Shown one piece after another: positions 19,543 through 29,828 of a stretch of 64,000 nt of DNA; position 1 is the stretch's first letter; every line of letters starts with the position of its first letter. A model generated the notes under the pieces. That model ran no database searches. It was not told the DNA's origin and was given only the letters and a program-made list of their open reading frames with translations. A program made the translations under genes and the position numbers. Source of the DNA: Haemophilus parainfluenzae (GTDB lineage Bacteria; Pseudomonadota; Gammaproteobacteria; Enterobacterales; Pasteurellaceae); the NCBI RefSeq assembly GCF_003252755.1, contig NZ_QEPT01000001.1:124001-188000 (forward strand). The letters are read 5' to 3'.

Positions 19543-20154
19543 ATGAAACTTTGGTATTCCAACTCTAGCCCTTATGCAAGAAAAGCCCGTGCCGTAGTAC
19601 AATATCATCAATTACAAGATCATGTTGAATTACTTCTCACGACAAGTGGTTTAGATAAGAATTCACCACATAATTTAGACAATCCTCTTGGTCGTTTACC
19701 TGCATTACAACGAGAAAATGGTGAGTGGCTTTATAATAGTTCTCTGATTGCAGAATATCTTGATAACATCGGTACTCAACCTTCACTTTATGGGAACAAA
19801 GAGACACGTTGGGAAATTCTCCGTTTACATTATTTAGCAGATGGTATTTTAGAGAATGAAATATCCGTAGCACCTGAAAAATGCCTTCGTCCACAAGAAC
19901 AATGGTGGCTTGAACGTCATCAACAGATTTTTGACCGTACAGAACGAAGCTTAATCGAGCTCCAAAAAGCCATTGATATCTTTGGTGAACAATTAAATAT
20001 CGGTACATTGAATGCTGTATGTGCGATTGATTTCCTACTATTCCGCGATGCTTGGACTCATGCTTCACAACATGCAACCATCAAATCATTAAAAGCATGG
20101 GCTGAAGCAATGAATCAACGCTATGATTGCTTAAAAAATACTTTACCCAAATAA
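19543..20154 (+). CDS. Glutathione S-transferase family protein (YibF-like)
   Basis: GST-fold protein of 203 residues. The N-terminal thioredoxin-like domain starts MKLWYSNSSPYARKAR (SSPYARK resembles the YibF/DcmA-type active-site start) and carries a glutathione-binding LP and ES/SL-like region (GRLPALQRENGEWLYNSSLIAEYLD, about 50-74). An all-helical C-terminal domain follows. The substrate is unknown. TAGGAGA precedes the start; scrB follows after 9 bp, so they are probably co-transcribed. Confidence 0.78.
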   Translation: MKLWYSNSSPYARKARAVVQYHQLQDHVELLLTTSGLDKNSPHNLDNPLGRLPALQRENGEWLYNSSLIAEYLDNIGTQPSLYGNKETRWEILRLHYLADGILENEISVAPEKCLRPQEQWWLERHQQIFDRTERSLIELQKAIDIFGEQLNIGTLNAVCAIDFLLFRDAWTHASQHATIKSLKAWAEAMNQRYDCLKNTLPK

Positions 20155-20163
20155 AATTAAATT

Positions 20164-21618
20164 ATGATTATTTTCAATAATGGCAAATACAAAAGTATCC
20201 TAGCCGCAGAAGCGGGTGAACTCACAAAAATTACTGAAACTGTGCAAAAAGACAAGGATTTTCGACCGCACTTTCATATTGCCCCACCAACTGGCTTGAT
20301 GAATGATCCGAATGGTTTGATCTTCGATGGAGAGAAATATCATCTGTTCTATCAATGGTTTCCATTCGATGCAATTCACGGGATGAAGCATTGGAAGCAT
20401 TTAATCACGAAAGATTTCCAACATTATCAATCAGCAGATGATCTGATTCCTTGCGAGCTTTTTGAGTCTCACGGCTGTTATTCTGGTGGCGCTTTGAAAG
20501 TTGGTGACAAATTGGCCATGTTCTATACCGGCAATACTCGTCGACCAAGTGATAATCAACGCGTGCCTTATCAAAATTTAGCAATTTTCAATCTTAATGG
20601 GAAATTGCTTAGCAAACGTCCGTTAATTGAAAATGCGCCTGAAGGTTATACGGAGCATGTTCGCGACCCGAAACCTTATTTCACCGAAAACGGTAAAATC
20701 CGTTTTATCTGCGGTGCCCAACGGGAAAATCTCACCGGCACGGCGATTATTTTTGAAATGGACAATCTTGAAGATACGCCTCGTTTATTAGGTGAGCTTT
20801 CCTTGCCTGCTTTTGACAACAAAAACGTGTTTATGTGGGAATGCCCTGACCTATTGAAACTCAGTGATAAAGATGTGTTTATTTGGTCGCCACAAGGTAA
20901 AGATCAAGAAGCACATCAATTCCAAAATAATTATCATGCGACTTATGCTGTGGGTAAATTAACGGATTTAACCTTTGAAGCAGAATATATCGGCGAATTA
21001 GATCAGGGTTTTGATTTCTACGCACCACAAACGTTTGGCGGCTTAGATAATCAAACTTGTACTGTGCTTTTCGGTTGGATTGGTTTGCCAGATTTAACTT
21101 ACCCAACAGATAAATTTAAATGGCATTCTGCTTTAACCTTGCCAAGAGACTTGCGCTTAGAAGGGACAAAAATTTATCAACGTCCGATTGCTAAAATAGA
21201 CGAAAATCTAACCGCACTTTCAGTGCTTCATCTTGATGAAAAAGCGGATATTGCTAATTTAGATCGTGCTTATGTAAAATTTGAGGCAAATAACCAAGCC
21301 TTTGACTTAACCTTCTTCCAAAATGAAAAAGGACAATCACTGCGCCTATCTTATGAAAATGGCTTGATCTGCTTAGATCGCAGTCAAAGCGAACAAACGG
21401 AATTAATGGAGAAATTCGATACAAAACGCTTCTGCGAAATTGAAAATCTGCAGACTGTTGAAATTTTCTTTGATCGCTCAATTATTGAAATTTTCTTGAA
21501 TCACGGTGAAAAAGTCATGACATCAAGATTTTTCATTGAGAACAGAGAGAATACAATAACCAGCAATCGCCCGTTAGATTTAATGATCGGTTATTTACCG
21601 GCTATTCAATATATTTAA
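20164..21618 (+). CDS. scrB: Sucrose-6-phosphate hydrolase (GH32)
   Basis: Glycoside hydrolase family 32 invertase of 484 residues, cytoplasmic (no signal peptide), expected to cleave sucrose-6-phosphate to glucose-6-phosphate and fructose. Catalytic motifs are all visible: MNDPNG with nucleophile D48, RDP at 167-169, and WECPDL with the acid/base E226, followed by the C-terminal beta-sandwich. The fructose product would feed ScrK and the glucose-6-phosphate pgi. The presence of scrB and scrK fits sucrose-positive H. parainfluenzae. Confidence 0.9.
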   Translation: MIIFNNGKYKSILAAEAGELTKITETVQKDKDFRPHFHIAPPTGLMNDPNGLIFDGEKYHLFYQWFPFDAIHGMKHWKHLITKDFQHYQSADDLIPCELFESHGCYSGGALKVGDKLAMFYTGNTRRPSDNQRVPYQNLAIFNLNGKLLSKRPLIENAPEGYTEHVRDPKPYFTENGKIRFICGAQRENLTGTAIIFEMDNLEDTPRLLGELSLPAFDNKNVFMWECPDLLKLSDKDVFIWSPQGKDQEAHQFQNNYHATYAVGKLTDLTFEAEYIGELDQGFDFYAPQTFGGLDNQTCTVLFGWIGLPDLTYPTDKFKWHSALTLPRDLRLEGTKIYQRPIAKIDENLTALSVLHLDEKADIANLDRAYVKFEANNQAFDLTFFQNEKGQSLRLSYENGLICLDRSQSEQTELMEKFDTKRFCEIENLQTVEIFFDRSIIEIFLNHGEKVMTSRFFIENRENTITSNRPLDLMIGYLPAIQYI

Positions 21619-21627
21619 AAGGTTTTT

Positions 21628-22245
21628 ATGCAACAAACTCATTTCAATTTATACAAGATGAGCAAAAATGTCCTTTTTGCTTTAACGGCTTTTTCATTAG
21701 TCGCCTGTACGACAACACCAAGTGAACCGCCAAAAAATACAGAACATTGGGCAACTTTAATCAGCGAACAGGAAAATTTATATCAGATTGATAATAAATT
21801 TTACCGTAGTGAGCAATTAGAGCCGCAATCTGAAACATTATTAAATAAGTTGAATATTCACACGATTGTAAATTTACGCTTTTTTGACCGTAATGATGAT
21901 AAACAAGCATTTGGTCATACTAAGATCAACTTGATTAATACCCCATTACTTACTTGGTCAATCAGTCCAGATGAAGTGGCTGATATTCTGTGGCAAATCA
22001 AACAATACAAAAAAAATGGTGCGGTTTTAGTGCATTGTTATCATGGCGCTGACAGAACAGGCTTAATTGTTGCAAGCTACCGTGTGATTTATCAACATTG
22101 GGATCTCAATGAAGCCAAACGTGAAATGCAACAAGGTCCTTACGGCTATCATTCTGTTTGGAAAAATATTGATAATTTCTTCACGCAAGAAAATATGGCT
22201 AAGATCAAAGCCGAATTAGATAAACGTTCTAACACAACAAAATAG
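21628..22245 (+). CDS. Lipoprotein with dual-specificity/tyrosine phosphatase domain
   Basis: Predicted lipoprotein of 205 residues: a signal sequence with lipobox LVAC (modified Cys27), then a cysteine-phosphatase fold with the full HCxxGxxRTG signature (HCYHGADRTG; nucleophile C137, R143) and an upstream aspartate-bearing loop. A surface or periplasmic phosphatase acting on phospho-tyrosine, phospholipid or inositol phosphate is possible; the substrate is unknown. It starts 9 bp after scrB with AAAAGG ahead of the ATG, and ends in an uptake-signal terminator. Confidence 0.8.
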   Translation: MQQTHFNLYKMSKNVLFALTAFSLVACTTTPSEPPKNTEHWATLISEQENLYQIDNKFYRSEQLEPQSETLLNKLNIHTIVNLRFFDRNDDKQAFGHTKINLINTPLLTWSISPDEVADILWQIKQYKKNGAVLVHCYHGADRTGLIVASYRVIYQHWDLNEAKREMQQGPYGYHSVWKNIDNFFTQENMAKIKAELDKRSNTTK

Positions 22246-22257
22246 AGAACATGAATG

Positions 22258-22286
22258 AAAGTGCGGTTAAAATTAACCGCACTTTT
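22258..22286 (+). terminator. Paired uptake-signal terminator after the phosphatase lipoprotein
   Basis: A perfect 13-bp stem, AAAGTGCGGTTAA (22258-22270) with its complement at 22273-22285, sits 12 bp behind the stop codon and has a T-rich tail. It overlaps the longest possible reading frame of the next gene, which argues for that gene starting later. Confidence 0.88.
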
Positions 22287-22316
22287 ATTTCCCACTACGC
22301 TCTTTTATTAAAATTA

Positions 22317-23495
22317 ATGACTATGTTTGTTCAACAACAAAACTCAACACCATCTAATCTTGTGGCTTTCAATTTTCTATTGATTGCCTTTTTAACGGGA
22401 ATTGCATCTGCGTTTCAAACGCCGACCTTAAGTTTGTATCTCTCTCAAGAGATTCAAGTTTCACCTTTTTTTGTGGGCTTATTCTACTCAGTGAATGCCA
22501 TTATTGGCATTATCTTGAGCCAAATTCTGGCGAAATATTCTGATAAGCAAGATGATCGTCGCAAAGTGATGATTGTATGCTGCTTAATTGCCGTGCTTGG
22601 CTGTCTGATTTTTGCTTATAGCCGAAATTATTATGTGTTAATTATTATCGGCACAACGCTATTAGGGCTAGGTTCATCCGCTAATCCGCAATCTTTTGCT
22701 TTAGCGCGAGAATATGCTGAAAGTAGTCATCGTGAAGCGGTGATGTTCACCACAATTATGCGAACTCAAATCTCATTGGCTTGGATTGTTGGGCCACCAC
22801 TTTCTTTTTTCATTGCGTTAAACTGGGGCTTTGATTACATGTATTTGGTGGCAGGTTCTGCCTTTTTACTGTGTGCAGGCGTCAGCAAATTATTGCCGAA
22901 AATTCCTCGTCAAAGTGCGGTTAAAAATCAAGAGATTTTAGACAATACGCCACCAAGAAAAAGTGTGATTTACTTGTTCATCGCTAATCTATTGCTTTGG
23001 ACCTGTAACAGCATGTATCTCATTAATATGCCATTATTTGTAATTAATGAATTACATTTAGACAAAGAATTGGCGGGAACATTAATGGGAACGGCTGCAG
23101 GATTGGAAATTCCTGTGATGATATTAGCGGGCTATCTCACCAAATATTTTACTAAAAAGCGCTTGATTGTGATTGCTTTAGTTTCAGGGCTCGCTTTCTA
23201 TTCAAGCTTATTATTCGCTGAGCAAACTTGGCAGCTTATCGGATTACAAATACTTAATGCGATTTTTATCGGTATTACAGCCACGATTGGGATGGTGTAT
23301 TTCCAAGACTTAATGCCGACTAAAATGGGCACAGCCACTACGCTATTCAGTAATGCGGCAAAAAGTAGCTGGATTATCGGAGGACCGATCGCCGGTATTA
23401 TTGCGGAAATCTGGCATTACAATTCTGTTTTTTATGTCGCAGTGGCGTTAATTTTTATCAGCGTAGGCTGTATGTGGAAAGTTAAATCAGTTTAG
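22317..23495 (+). CDS. setB: SetB-like sugar efflux transporter (MFS)
   Basis: Twelve-segment MFS protein, 392 residues from the ATG at 22317, strongly similar to E. coli SetA/SetB (FLTGIASAFQTPTLSLYL; NPQSFALAREYAE; LMGTAAGLEIPVMILAGY; YFQDLMPTKMGTATTLF). The Set family exports glucose, lactose and analogues and relieves sugar-phosphate stress. A longer frame opens at 22251, but those codons overlap the upstream terminator hairpin. Its position beside scrB suggests venting of excess sugar, though that is inference. Confidence 0.83.
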   Translation: MTMFVQQQNSTPSNLVAFNFLLIAFLTGIASAFQTPTLSLYLSQEIQVSPFFVGLFYSVNAIIGIILSQILAKYSDKQDDRRKVMIVCCLIAVLGCLIFAYSRNYYVLIIIGTTLLGLGSSANPQSFALAREYAESSHREAVMFTTIMRTQISLAWIVGPPLSFFIALNWGFDYMYLVAGSAFLLCAGVSKLLPKIPRQSAVKNQEILDNTPPRKSVIYLFIANLLLWTCNSMYLINMPLFVINELHLDKELAGTLMGTAAGLEIPVMILAGYLTKYFTKKRLIVIALVSGLAFYSSLLFAEQTWQLIGLQILNAIFIGITATIGMVYFQDLMPTKMGTATTLFSNAAKSSWIIGGPIAGIIAEIWHYNSVFYVAVALIFISVGCMWKVKSV

Positions 23496-23504
23496 TAAAA
23501 ATAA

Positions 23505-23534
23505 AAAAGAGCGGTCAATTTTGACCGCTCTTTT
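23505..23534. terminator. Bidirectional terminator between setB and pgi
   Basis: A perfect 14-bp stem, 23505-23518 with 23521-23534, has A-run and T-run flanks. Both arms carry the same variant of the uptake signal (AGAGCGGT/ACCGCTCT), so pairing is kept although the uptake core is altered. Confidence 0.9.
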
Positions 23535-23547
23535 GTTTTCCATTATC

Positions 23548-25209
<1,662 letters not shown>

Positions 25210-25253
25210 TTAAAAATTGAATTCTTTACATTTTTGCTTTCTTGCAAAAACAA

Positions 25254-26336
25254 TTAATCGACATATTCTGTTATAACACGAGGGGTTAATTTTGTAATCA
25301 ATTCATAGCTTAAAATACCACTGTATTTAGCTACCGTTTCAATTGGTAATTCCTTACCCCATAAAATTACTTCATCACCTACTTTATCTTGGCTATCTGC
25401 ACCTAAGTCTACCGTTAGCATATCCATTGAGACGCGGCCGACAATAGGAACAATTCGACCGTTTAGATAAACTGGCGTACCTTCCGGCACATCACGCGGA
25501 TATCCATCACCGTATCCAATAGCGACAATACCAATTTTGGTATCTTTCGGACTGGTCCAAATGCCACCATAGCCAACAGGTTCACCTTTTTTATGTTCAC
25601 GTACAGCAAGCAAAGATGATGTTAAATTCATCACGGGAATTAAACCAAATTCAGCGCCGACAGTATCCGTTGGTGAAATGCCGTACATAATAATCCCTGG
25701 TCGAATACAATCTAAATGTGCTTCAGGCCAGAATAAAATCCCGCCCGATGCCGCAATGGTTCGCTCTCCACCTTTATCTTTTGTCGCTTGAAGGAAACGA
25801 TCAAGCTGAACTTGAGTATAATCAGAATCTAATTCATCTGCTCGACTAAAATGACTCACAAAACCTAAGTGCGGTTGAATTTGAGGGAGTTTTTTCAGCT
25901 CTTGATAAAAATAGTCCACTTCATCAAGCGATACACCTAAACGGTGCATCCCCGTATCAATCTTCAACCAGACTTTGATTGGACTTGGTACTACAGCTCG
26001 TTTTAATGCTTCAAGCTGTTCACGGTTATGTACCACCGTTTCAATGTTATTTACCGCAATAATCGGTAAATCTTTTTCATCAAAAAAGCCTTCTAGCAAT
26101 AAGATCGGTTTAATAATACCGTTAGAGCGTAACGATAACGCCTCTTCTAAACGCGCTACGGCAAAGCAGTCCACCATGCTTTCTAAAGCAGATGACACAA
26201 ATACCACCCCGTGACCATATGCATTTGCTTTTACCACGGCAATAATTTTGCTATGTGGCGCCTTTTCTTTAATAACTTGTAAATTATGTTTTAAGGCAAG
26301 CGAACTAATTTTCGCTGTTGCCGGTTTTACGTTCAT
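25254..26336 (-). CDS. alr: Alanine racemase
   Basis: PLP enzyme interconverting L- and D-alanine for peptidoglycan, 360 residues. The PLP-binding lysine K36 lies in VVKANAYGHG and the second catalytic residue Y256 in EPVGYGGIW; VGRVSMDMLTVDLG near the C-terminus is typical. It follows dnaB by 23 bp, the conserved dnaB-alr arrangement, so co-transcription is likely. Confidence 0.96.
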   Translation of the reverse strand: MNVKPATAKISSLALKHNLQVIKEKAPHSKIIAVVKANAYGHGVVFVSSALESMVDCFAVARLEEALSLRSNGIIKPILLLEGFFDEKDLPIIAVNNIETVVHNREQLEALKRAVVPSPIKVWLKIDTGMHRLGVSLDEVDYFYQELKKLPQIQPHLGFVSHFSRADELDSDYTQVQLDRFLQATKDKGGERTIAASGGILFWPEAHLDCIRPGIIMYGISPTDTVGAEFGLIPVMNLTSSLLAVREHKKGEPVGYGGIWTSPKDTKIGIVAIGYGDGYPRDVPEGTPVYLNGRIVPIVGRVSMDMLTVDLGADSQDKVGDEVILWGKELPIETVAKYSGILSYELITKLTPRVITEYVD

Positions 26337-26359
26337 TTTTCTAATCCGTTCTATCTTGC

Positions 26360-27766
26360 CTAATAATCATCTCTGTATTCACGCTGTTCGGCAAGGTTAT
26401 CAAAGCGTGAGAATTGACCGTTAAATGCTAAACGTACACGACCAATCGGACCGTTACGTTGTTTACCAATAATAATTTCAGCAACCCCTTTATCTTCAGA
26501 ATTATCGTTATACACTTCGTCACGATAAATAAACATAATTAAGTCAGCATCCTGCTCAATAGAGCCTGATTCACGCAAGTCTGAGTTTACCGGACGTTTA
26601 TCTGCACGTTGTTCCAACGTACGGTTAAGCTGGGAAAGCGCAATAACCGGGACTTCTAATTCTTTCGCTAATGCTTTTAAAGAACGAGAAATCTCAGCAA
26701 TCTCTAAGGTACGGTTATCTGAAAATGCGGGCGCGCGCATTAATTGAAGGTAATCCACCATAATCATGCTCAAACCTCCATTTTCACGATATACACGACG
26801 CGCACGCGAACGCAATTCTGTTGGGGTTAAACCTGATGAGTCATCAATATAAAGATTGTTTTTTTGCTTAAACATTCCAAACACACTGGCAATTTTGCTC
26901 CATTCCGTTTCATCCAAGTTTTGACCTGTACGAATTTTGGTTTGATCTACCCGAGCAAGAGAGGCAATCATACGCATCATAATTTGTTCTGCCGGCATCT
27001 CTAAACTGAATACTAATACTGGCTTATCACTTGCCATAGCCGCATTTTCACAAAGGTTCATTGCAAATGTGGTTTTACCCATGGAAGGACGCGCTGCAAC
27101 AATGATGAGATCCGAAGGCTGTAAACCTGCTGTTTTCTTATCTAAGTCAACAAAGCCTGTTGTGACCCCTGTCACACCACTATGATTTTCAAGCTTACTT
27201 AAGGTATCGATTCGAGCAATAGTACTTTCCAATACGCTGATCACATTTTGTGGTCCTTCCGTTGAAGAACTGCGTTTTTCAGCGATCGCAAAGACTTCCC
27301 TTTCAGCTTCATCCAGCACCATTTTGATATCTTTGCCTTTGGGCGAATAACTGTTTTCTGCAATACGATTTCCCACGGCAATAAGCTCACGTAAAATCGC
27401 TTTTTCACGTACGATTTCGGCATAAGCCAAAATGTTAATAGCATTTGGGGTGTTATTAGAAAGATCCGCTAAATAAGCAAAACCGCCTACAGAATCGCTA
27501 ATACCTTTCGCTTTAAGAGCTTGATCAAGGGTGATTAAATCAATCGGCGTTTGATTACGCATTAATTCTTCCATGGTTTGGAAGATCGCTTTATGCGCAA
27601 AAGTATAGAAATCCTCAGCAATGACTCTTTCAGCAATGCCATCCCAATGCTGATTACTCAACATAATACCGCCAAGAACGGCTTGTTCTGCTTCAGTGGA
27701 ATGAGGTGGGATGCTAACTTGTTCAGTTTTCTTATCGGAAGATTGGATTTGTCGTTGTGATGCCAT
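26360..27766 (-). CDS. dnaB: Replicative DNA helicase DnaB
   Basis: Hexameric 5'-3' replicative helicase, 468 residues: N-terminal DnaG-interacting domain (PPHSTEAEQAVLGGIML), linker, and RecA-like ATPase with Walker A ARPSMGKTTFAMN (about residue 225) and Walker B-type MIMVDYLQLM. No intein is present. Loads at oriC via DnaC/DciA-type loaders, not in this window. Confidence 0.97.
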   Translation of the reverse strand: MASQRQIQSSDKKTEQVSIPPHSTEAEQAVLGGIMLSNQHWDGIAERVIAEDFYTFAHKAIFQTMEELMRNQTPIDLITLDQALKAKGISDSVGGFAYLADLSNNTPNAINILAYAEIVREKAILRELIAVGNRIAENSYSPKGKDIKMVLDEAEREVFAIAEKRSSSTEGPQNVISVLESTIARIDTLSKLENHSGVTGVTTGFVDLDKKTAGLQPSDLIIVAARPSMGKTTFAMNLCENAAMASDKPVLVFSLEMPAEQIMMRMIASLARVDQTKIRTGQNLDETEWSKIASVFGMFKQKNNLYIDDSSGLTPTELRSRARRVYRENGGLSMIMVDYLQLMRAPAFSDNRTLEIAEISRSLKALAKELEVPVIALSQLNRTLEQRADKRPVNSDLRESGSIEQDADLIMFIYRDEVYNDNSEDKGVAEIIIGKQRNGPIGRVRLAFNGQFSRFDNLAEQREYRDDY

Positions 27767-27865
27767 AAGGATTTCAATTTAAACTAAAAAACTGTGCTTA
27801 TGATACCGCAAATACGAGGTGGTTTTAAGAAAAAAGTGCGGTCAATATTTTCAATATTTTAGACA

Positions 27866-27893
27866 TAAAAAAAACGGTGGAAAAATCCACCGC
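27866..27893 (-). terminator. Terminator of pyk
   Basis: CGGTGGA (27875-27881) pairs with TCCACCG (27886-27892). On the minus strand eight Ts follow (A-run 27867-27874), 24 bp behind the pyruvate kinase stop codon. Confidence 0.9.
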
Positions 27894-27916
27894 TCTTTTT
27901 CATTCAGGAATGTTGA

Positions 27917-29353
27917 TTATTCAACCGTTAAAGTACGACATACGTTAGTTGTACCTTCAGATTCATCACCTTGTGTTAATAAAACAAGATCACCTGAAAC
28001 TAAATAACCTTTTTCTTTTAATAGGTTAATCGCGGCTTTTGCACCTGCAGAGCTACGAGATTCACCATCAAAATGAACTGGTGTTACACCGCGGTATAAT
28101 GCACAACGGTTTAATGTTTCTTGAACACGTGAAAGTGCAAAAATTGGTAAACCTGAGCTAATACGTGACATTAATAATGGTGTACGACCGGAGTGGCTTA
28201 ATGTAATGATTGCTGCAATACCGCTTAAGTGGTTCGCAGCATACATCGCAGACATTGCTACAGATTCTTCAATATCTCTGAACTCACGATCTAAACGGTG
28301 ATGAGAAACATTGATGCTAGGCATTTTTTCTGCACCTAAACATACACGCGCCATTGTCGCTACAGTTTCAGCTGGATATTGACCTGCTGCTGTTTCTGCT
28401 GAAAGCATTACCGCATCAGTACCATCTAATACCGCATTTGCCACGTCCATTACTTCTGCACGAGTTGGCATTGGGTTACTAATCATGGATTCCATCATTT
28501 GAGTTGCAGTAATTACCGCACGGTTTAATTGACGTGAACGACGAATTAATTTTTTCTGTACGCCAACTAATTCAGGGTCACCGATTTCAACACCTAAGTC
28601 ACCACGTGCAACCATAATTACATCAGAAGCAAGAATGATATCGTCCATTGATGCATCATCAACTACGGTTTCAGCACGTTCAACTTTAGCAACGATTTTC
28701 GCATCTAAACCAGCTTGTTTTGCTAACTCACGTGCATAGTTCAAGTCTGCACTTGAACGTGGGAAAGATACCGCTAAGTAATCTACACCGATACGAGCTG
28801 CAGTGATGATATCTGCTTTATCTTTTTCAGTTAATGCATCTGCAGATAAACCACCACCTAATTTGTTGATCCCTTTATTGTTTGATAATGGACCACCAAC
28901 AGTCACTTCAGTAAATACTTTTGCACCTTCAGTAGAAAGTACTTTTAATTGAACACGGCCGTCATCTAATAAAAGAATATCGCCTGGCACAACATCTTGT
29001 GGAAGTGTTTTATAGTCTAAACCAACGGCTTCTTGATTACCTTCACCTTTTGGTAATTCCGCATCAAGAATAAATTTATCACCAACATTTAAGAAAATTT
29101 TGCCGTCTTTAAAAGTAGAAACACGAATTTTAGGACCTTGTAAGTCACCTAAAATTGCCACGGTTTTACCTAATTTCTTCGCGATCGCACGAACACGCTC
29201 AGCACGCTCAATATGATCATCAGGTGTACCGTGAGAAAAGTTCATACGCACAACATTAGCGCCTGCTGCGATAATTTTTTCAAGATTGTTATCGCGGTCT
29301 GTTGCAGGACCCATTGTACATACAATCTTTGTTCTTCTTAATTTTCTAGACAT
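27917..29353 (-). CDS. pykA: Pyruvate kinase (PykA type)
   Basis: Glycolytic enzyme converting phosphoenolpyruvate and ADP to pyruvate and ATP. The 478 residues and start [19 protein letters not shown] match the PykA (AMP-activated, type II) branch. Substrate-binding NFSHG and the catalytic IVAKVERAE stretch (about residue 219 on) with nearby [11 protein letters not shown] and TATQMMESM are intact. It has its own promoter (29432-29460) and terminator, so it is monocistronic although dnaB follows on the same strand. Confidence 0.95.
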   Translation of the reverse strand: MSRKLRRTKIVCTMGPATDRDNNLEKIIAAGANVVRMNFSHGTPDDHIERAERVRAIAKKLGKTVAILGDLQGPKIRVSTFKDGKIFLNVGDKFILDAELPKGEGNQEAVGLDYKTLPQDVVPGDILLLDDGRVQLKVLSTEGAKVFTEVTVGGPLSNNKGINKLGGGLSADALTEKDKADIITAARIGVDYLAVSFPRSSADLNYARELAKQAGLDAKIVAKVERAETVVDDASMDDIILASDVIMVARGDLGVEIGDPELVGVQKKLIRRSRQLNRAVITATQMMESMISNPMPTRAEVMDVANAVLDGTDAVMLSAETAAGQYPAETVATMARVCLGAEKMPSINVSHHRLDREFRDIEESVAMSAMYAANHLSGIAAIITLSHSGRTPLLMSRISSGLPIFALSRVQETLNRCALYRGVTPVHFDGESRSSAGAKAAINLLKEKGYLVSGDLVLLTQGDESEGTTNVCRTLTVE

Positions 29354-29431
29354 TATCTAAACTCCACAAATGGTTACAATTTACTAAAGCTTTTTTAAAT
29401 TTCGGCTAATCCGAGATAAAAAACGCTGGGC

Positions 29432-29460
29432 ATTATACGCTTAAACCTGCATAAAATCAA
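29432..29460 (-). promoter_or_regulatory. pykA promoter
   Basis: On the minus strand TTGATT (29455-29460) and an exact TATAAT (29432-29437) are 17 bp apart, giving a leader of about 70-75 nt before the pykA start. Confidence 0.75.
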
Positions 29461-29535
29461 AATAACTACTGAGACTTTTTAAATCAATTTTTGGTTATTT
29501 TTTTAGCAGCTAAATTTAACTTAAAACAAATTCTC

Positions 29536-29564
29536 TTGTTTTCATTCTTAAAACTGTTTATCAT
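29536..29564 (+). promoter_or_regulatory. tRNA-Val promoter
   Basis: TTGTTT (29536-29541) and TATCAT (29559-29564) with a 17-bp spacer lie just upstream of the tRNA, predicting a short 5' leader of about 10 nt. Confidence 0.65.
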
Positions 29565-29580
29565 CTGCCACATCTTTTAC

Positions 29581-29657
29581 GCGACTATAGCTCAGTTGGT
29601 TAGAGCACCACCTTGACATGGTGGGGGTCACTGGTTCGAGTCCAGCTAGTCGCACCA
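29581..29657 (+). tRNA. tRNA-Val (anticodon GAC)
   Basis: A 77-base cloverleaf including the encoded CCA end. The acceptor arms GCGACTA/TAGTCGC pair perfectly. The anticodon stem CCACC/GGTGG holds the loop TTGACAT, anticodon GAC, reading GUC/GUU valine codons. The T-loop is GGTTCGAGTCC and the D-arm CTCAGTTGGTTAGAGC. It is a single tRNA gene with its own terminator. Confidence 0.97.
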
Positions 29658-29663
29658 TATTAC

Positions 29664-29694
29664 AATCCCAAGCTTTTTAGCTTGGGATTTTTTC
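29664..29694 (+). terminator. tRNA-Val terminator
   Basis: AATCCCAAGC (29664-29673) pairs with GCTTGGGATT (29680-29689), followed by a T-run, seven bases behind the tRNA CCA end. Confidence 0.9.
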
Positions 29695-29748
29695 CTTTTA
29701 TCCCCCTCTTAATTTGAATGAATACTTTCTAAATAAACCAACCACACA

Positions 29749-29794
29749 AATGAAAATAATTTTCATTAATCGACGAAAACGTTTTCGCTATACT
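29749..29794 (+). promoter_or_regulatory. Fur box plus LacI/PurR-type palindrome at a TonB-receptor promoter
   Basis: AATGAAAATAATTTTCATT (29749-29767) is a perfect 9-1-9 dyad resembling a Fur box. Seven bases later comes CGAAAACGTTTTCG (29774-29787), a perfect 14-bp palindrome with the central CG typical of LacI-family operators such as those of PurR and GalR. The -10 TATACT (29789-29794) follows directly, with only a weak -35. Two repressors could therefore act on one promoter. Confidence 0.75.
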
Positions 29795-29828
29795 TGCGCC
29801 TCTTTTATTATCTATCGGGATAGCGATT

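Noticed and set aside
22251..22316. Upstream start for the SetB-like transporter
   Set aside because: It overlaps a perfect paired uptake-signal terminator of the preceding gene and adds residues not seen in SetB proteins.
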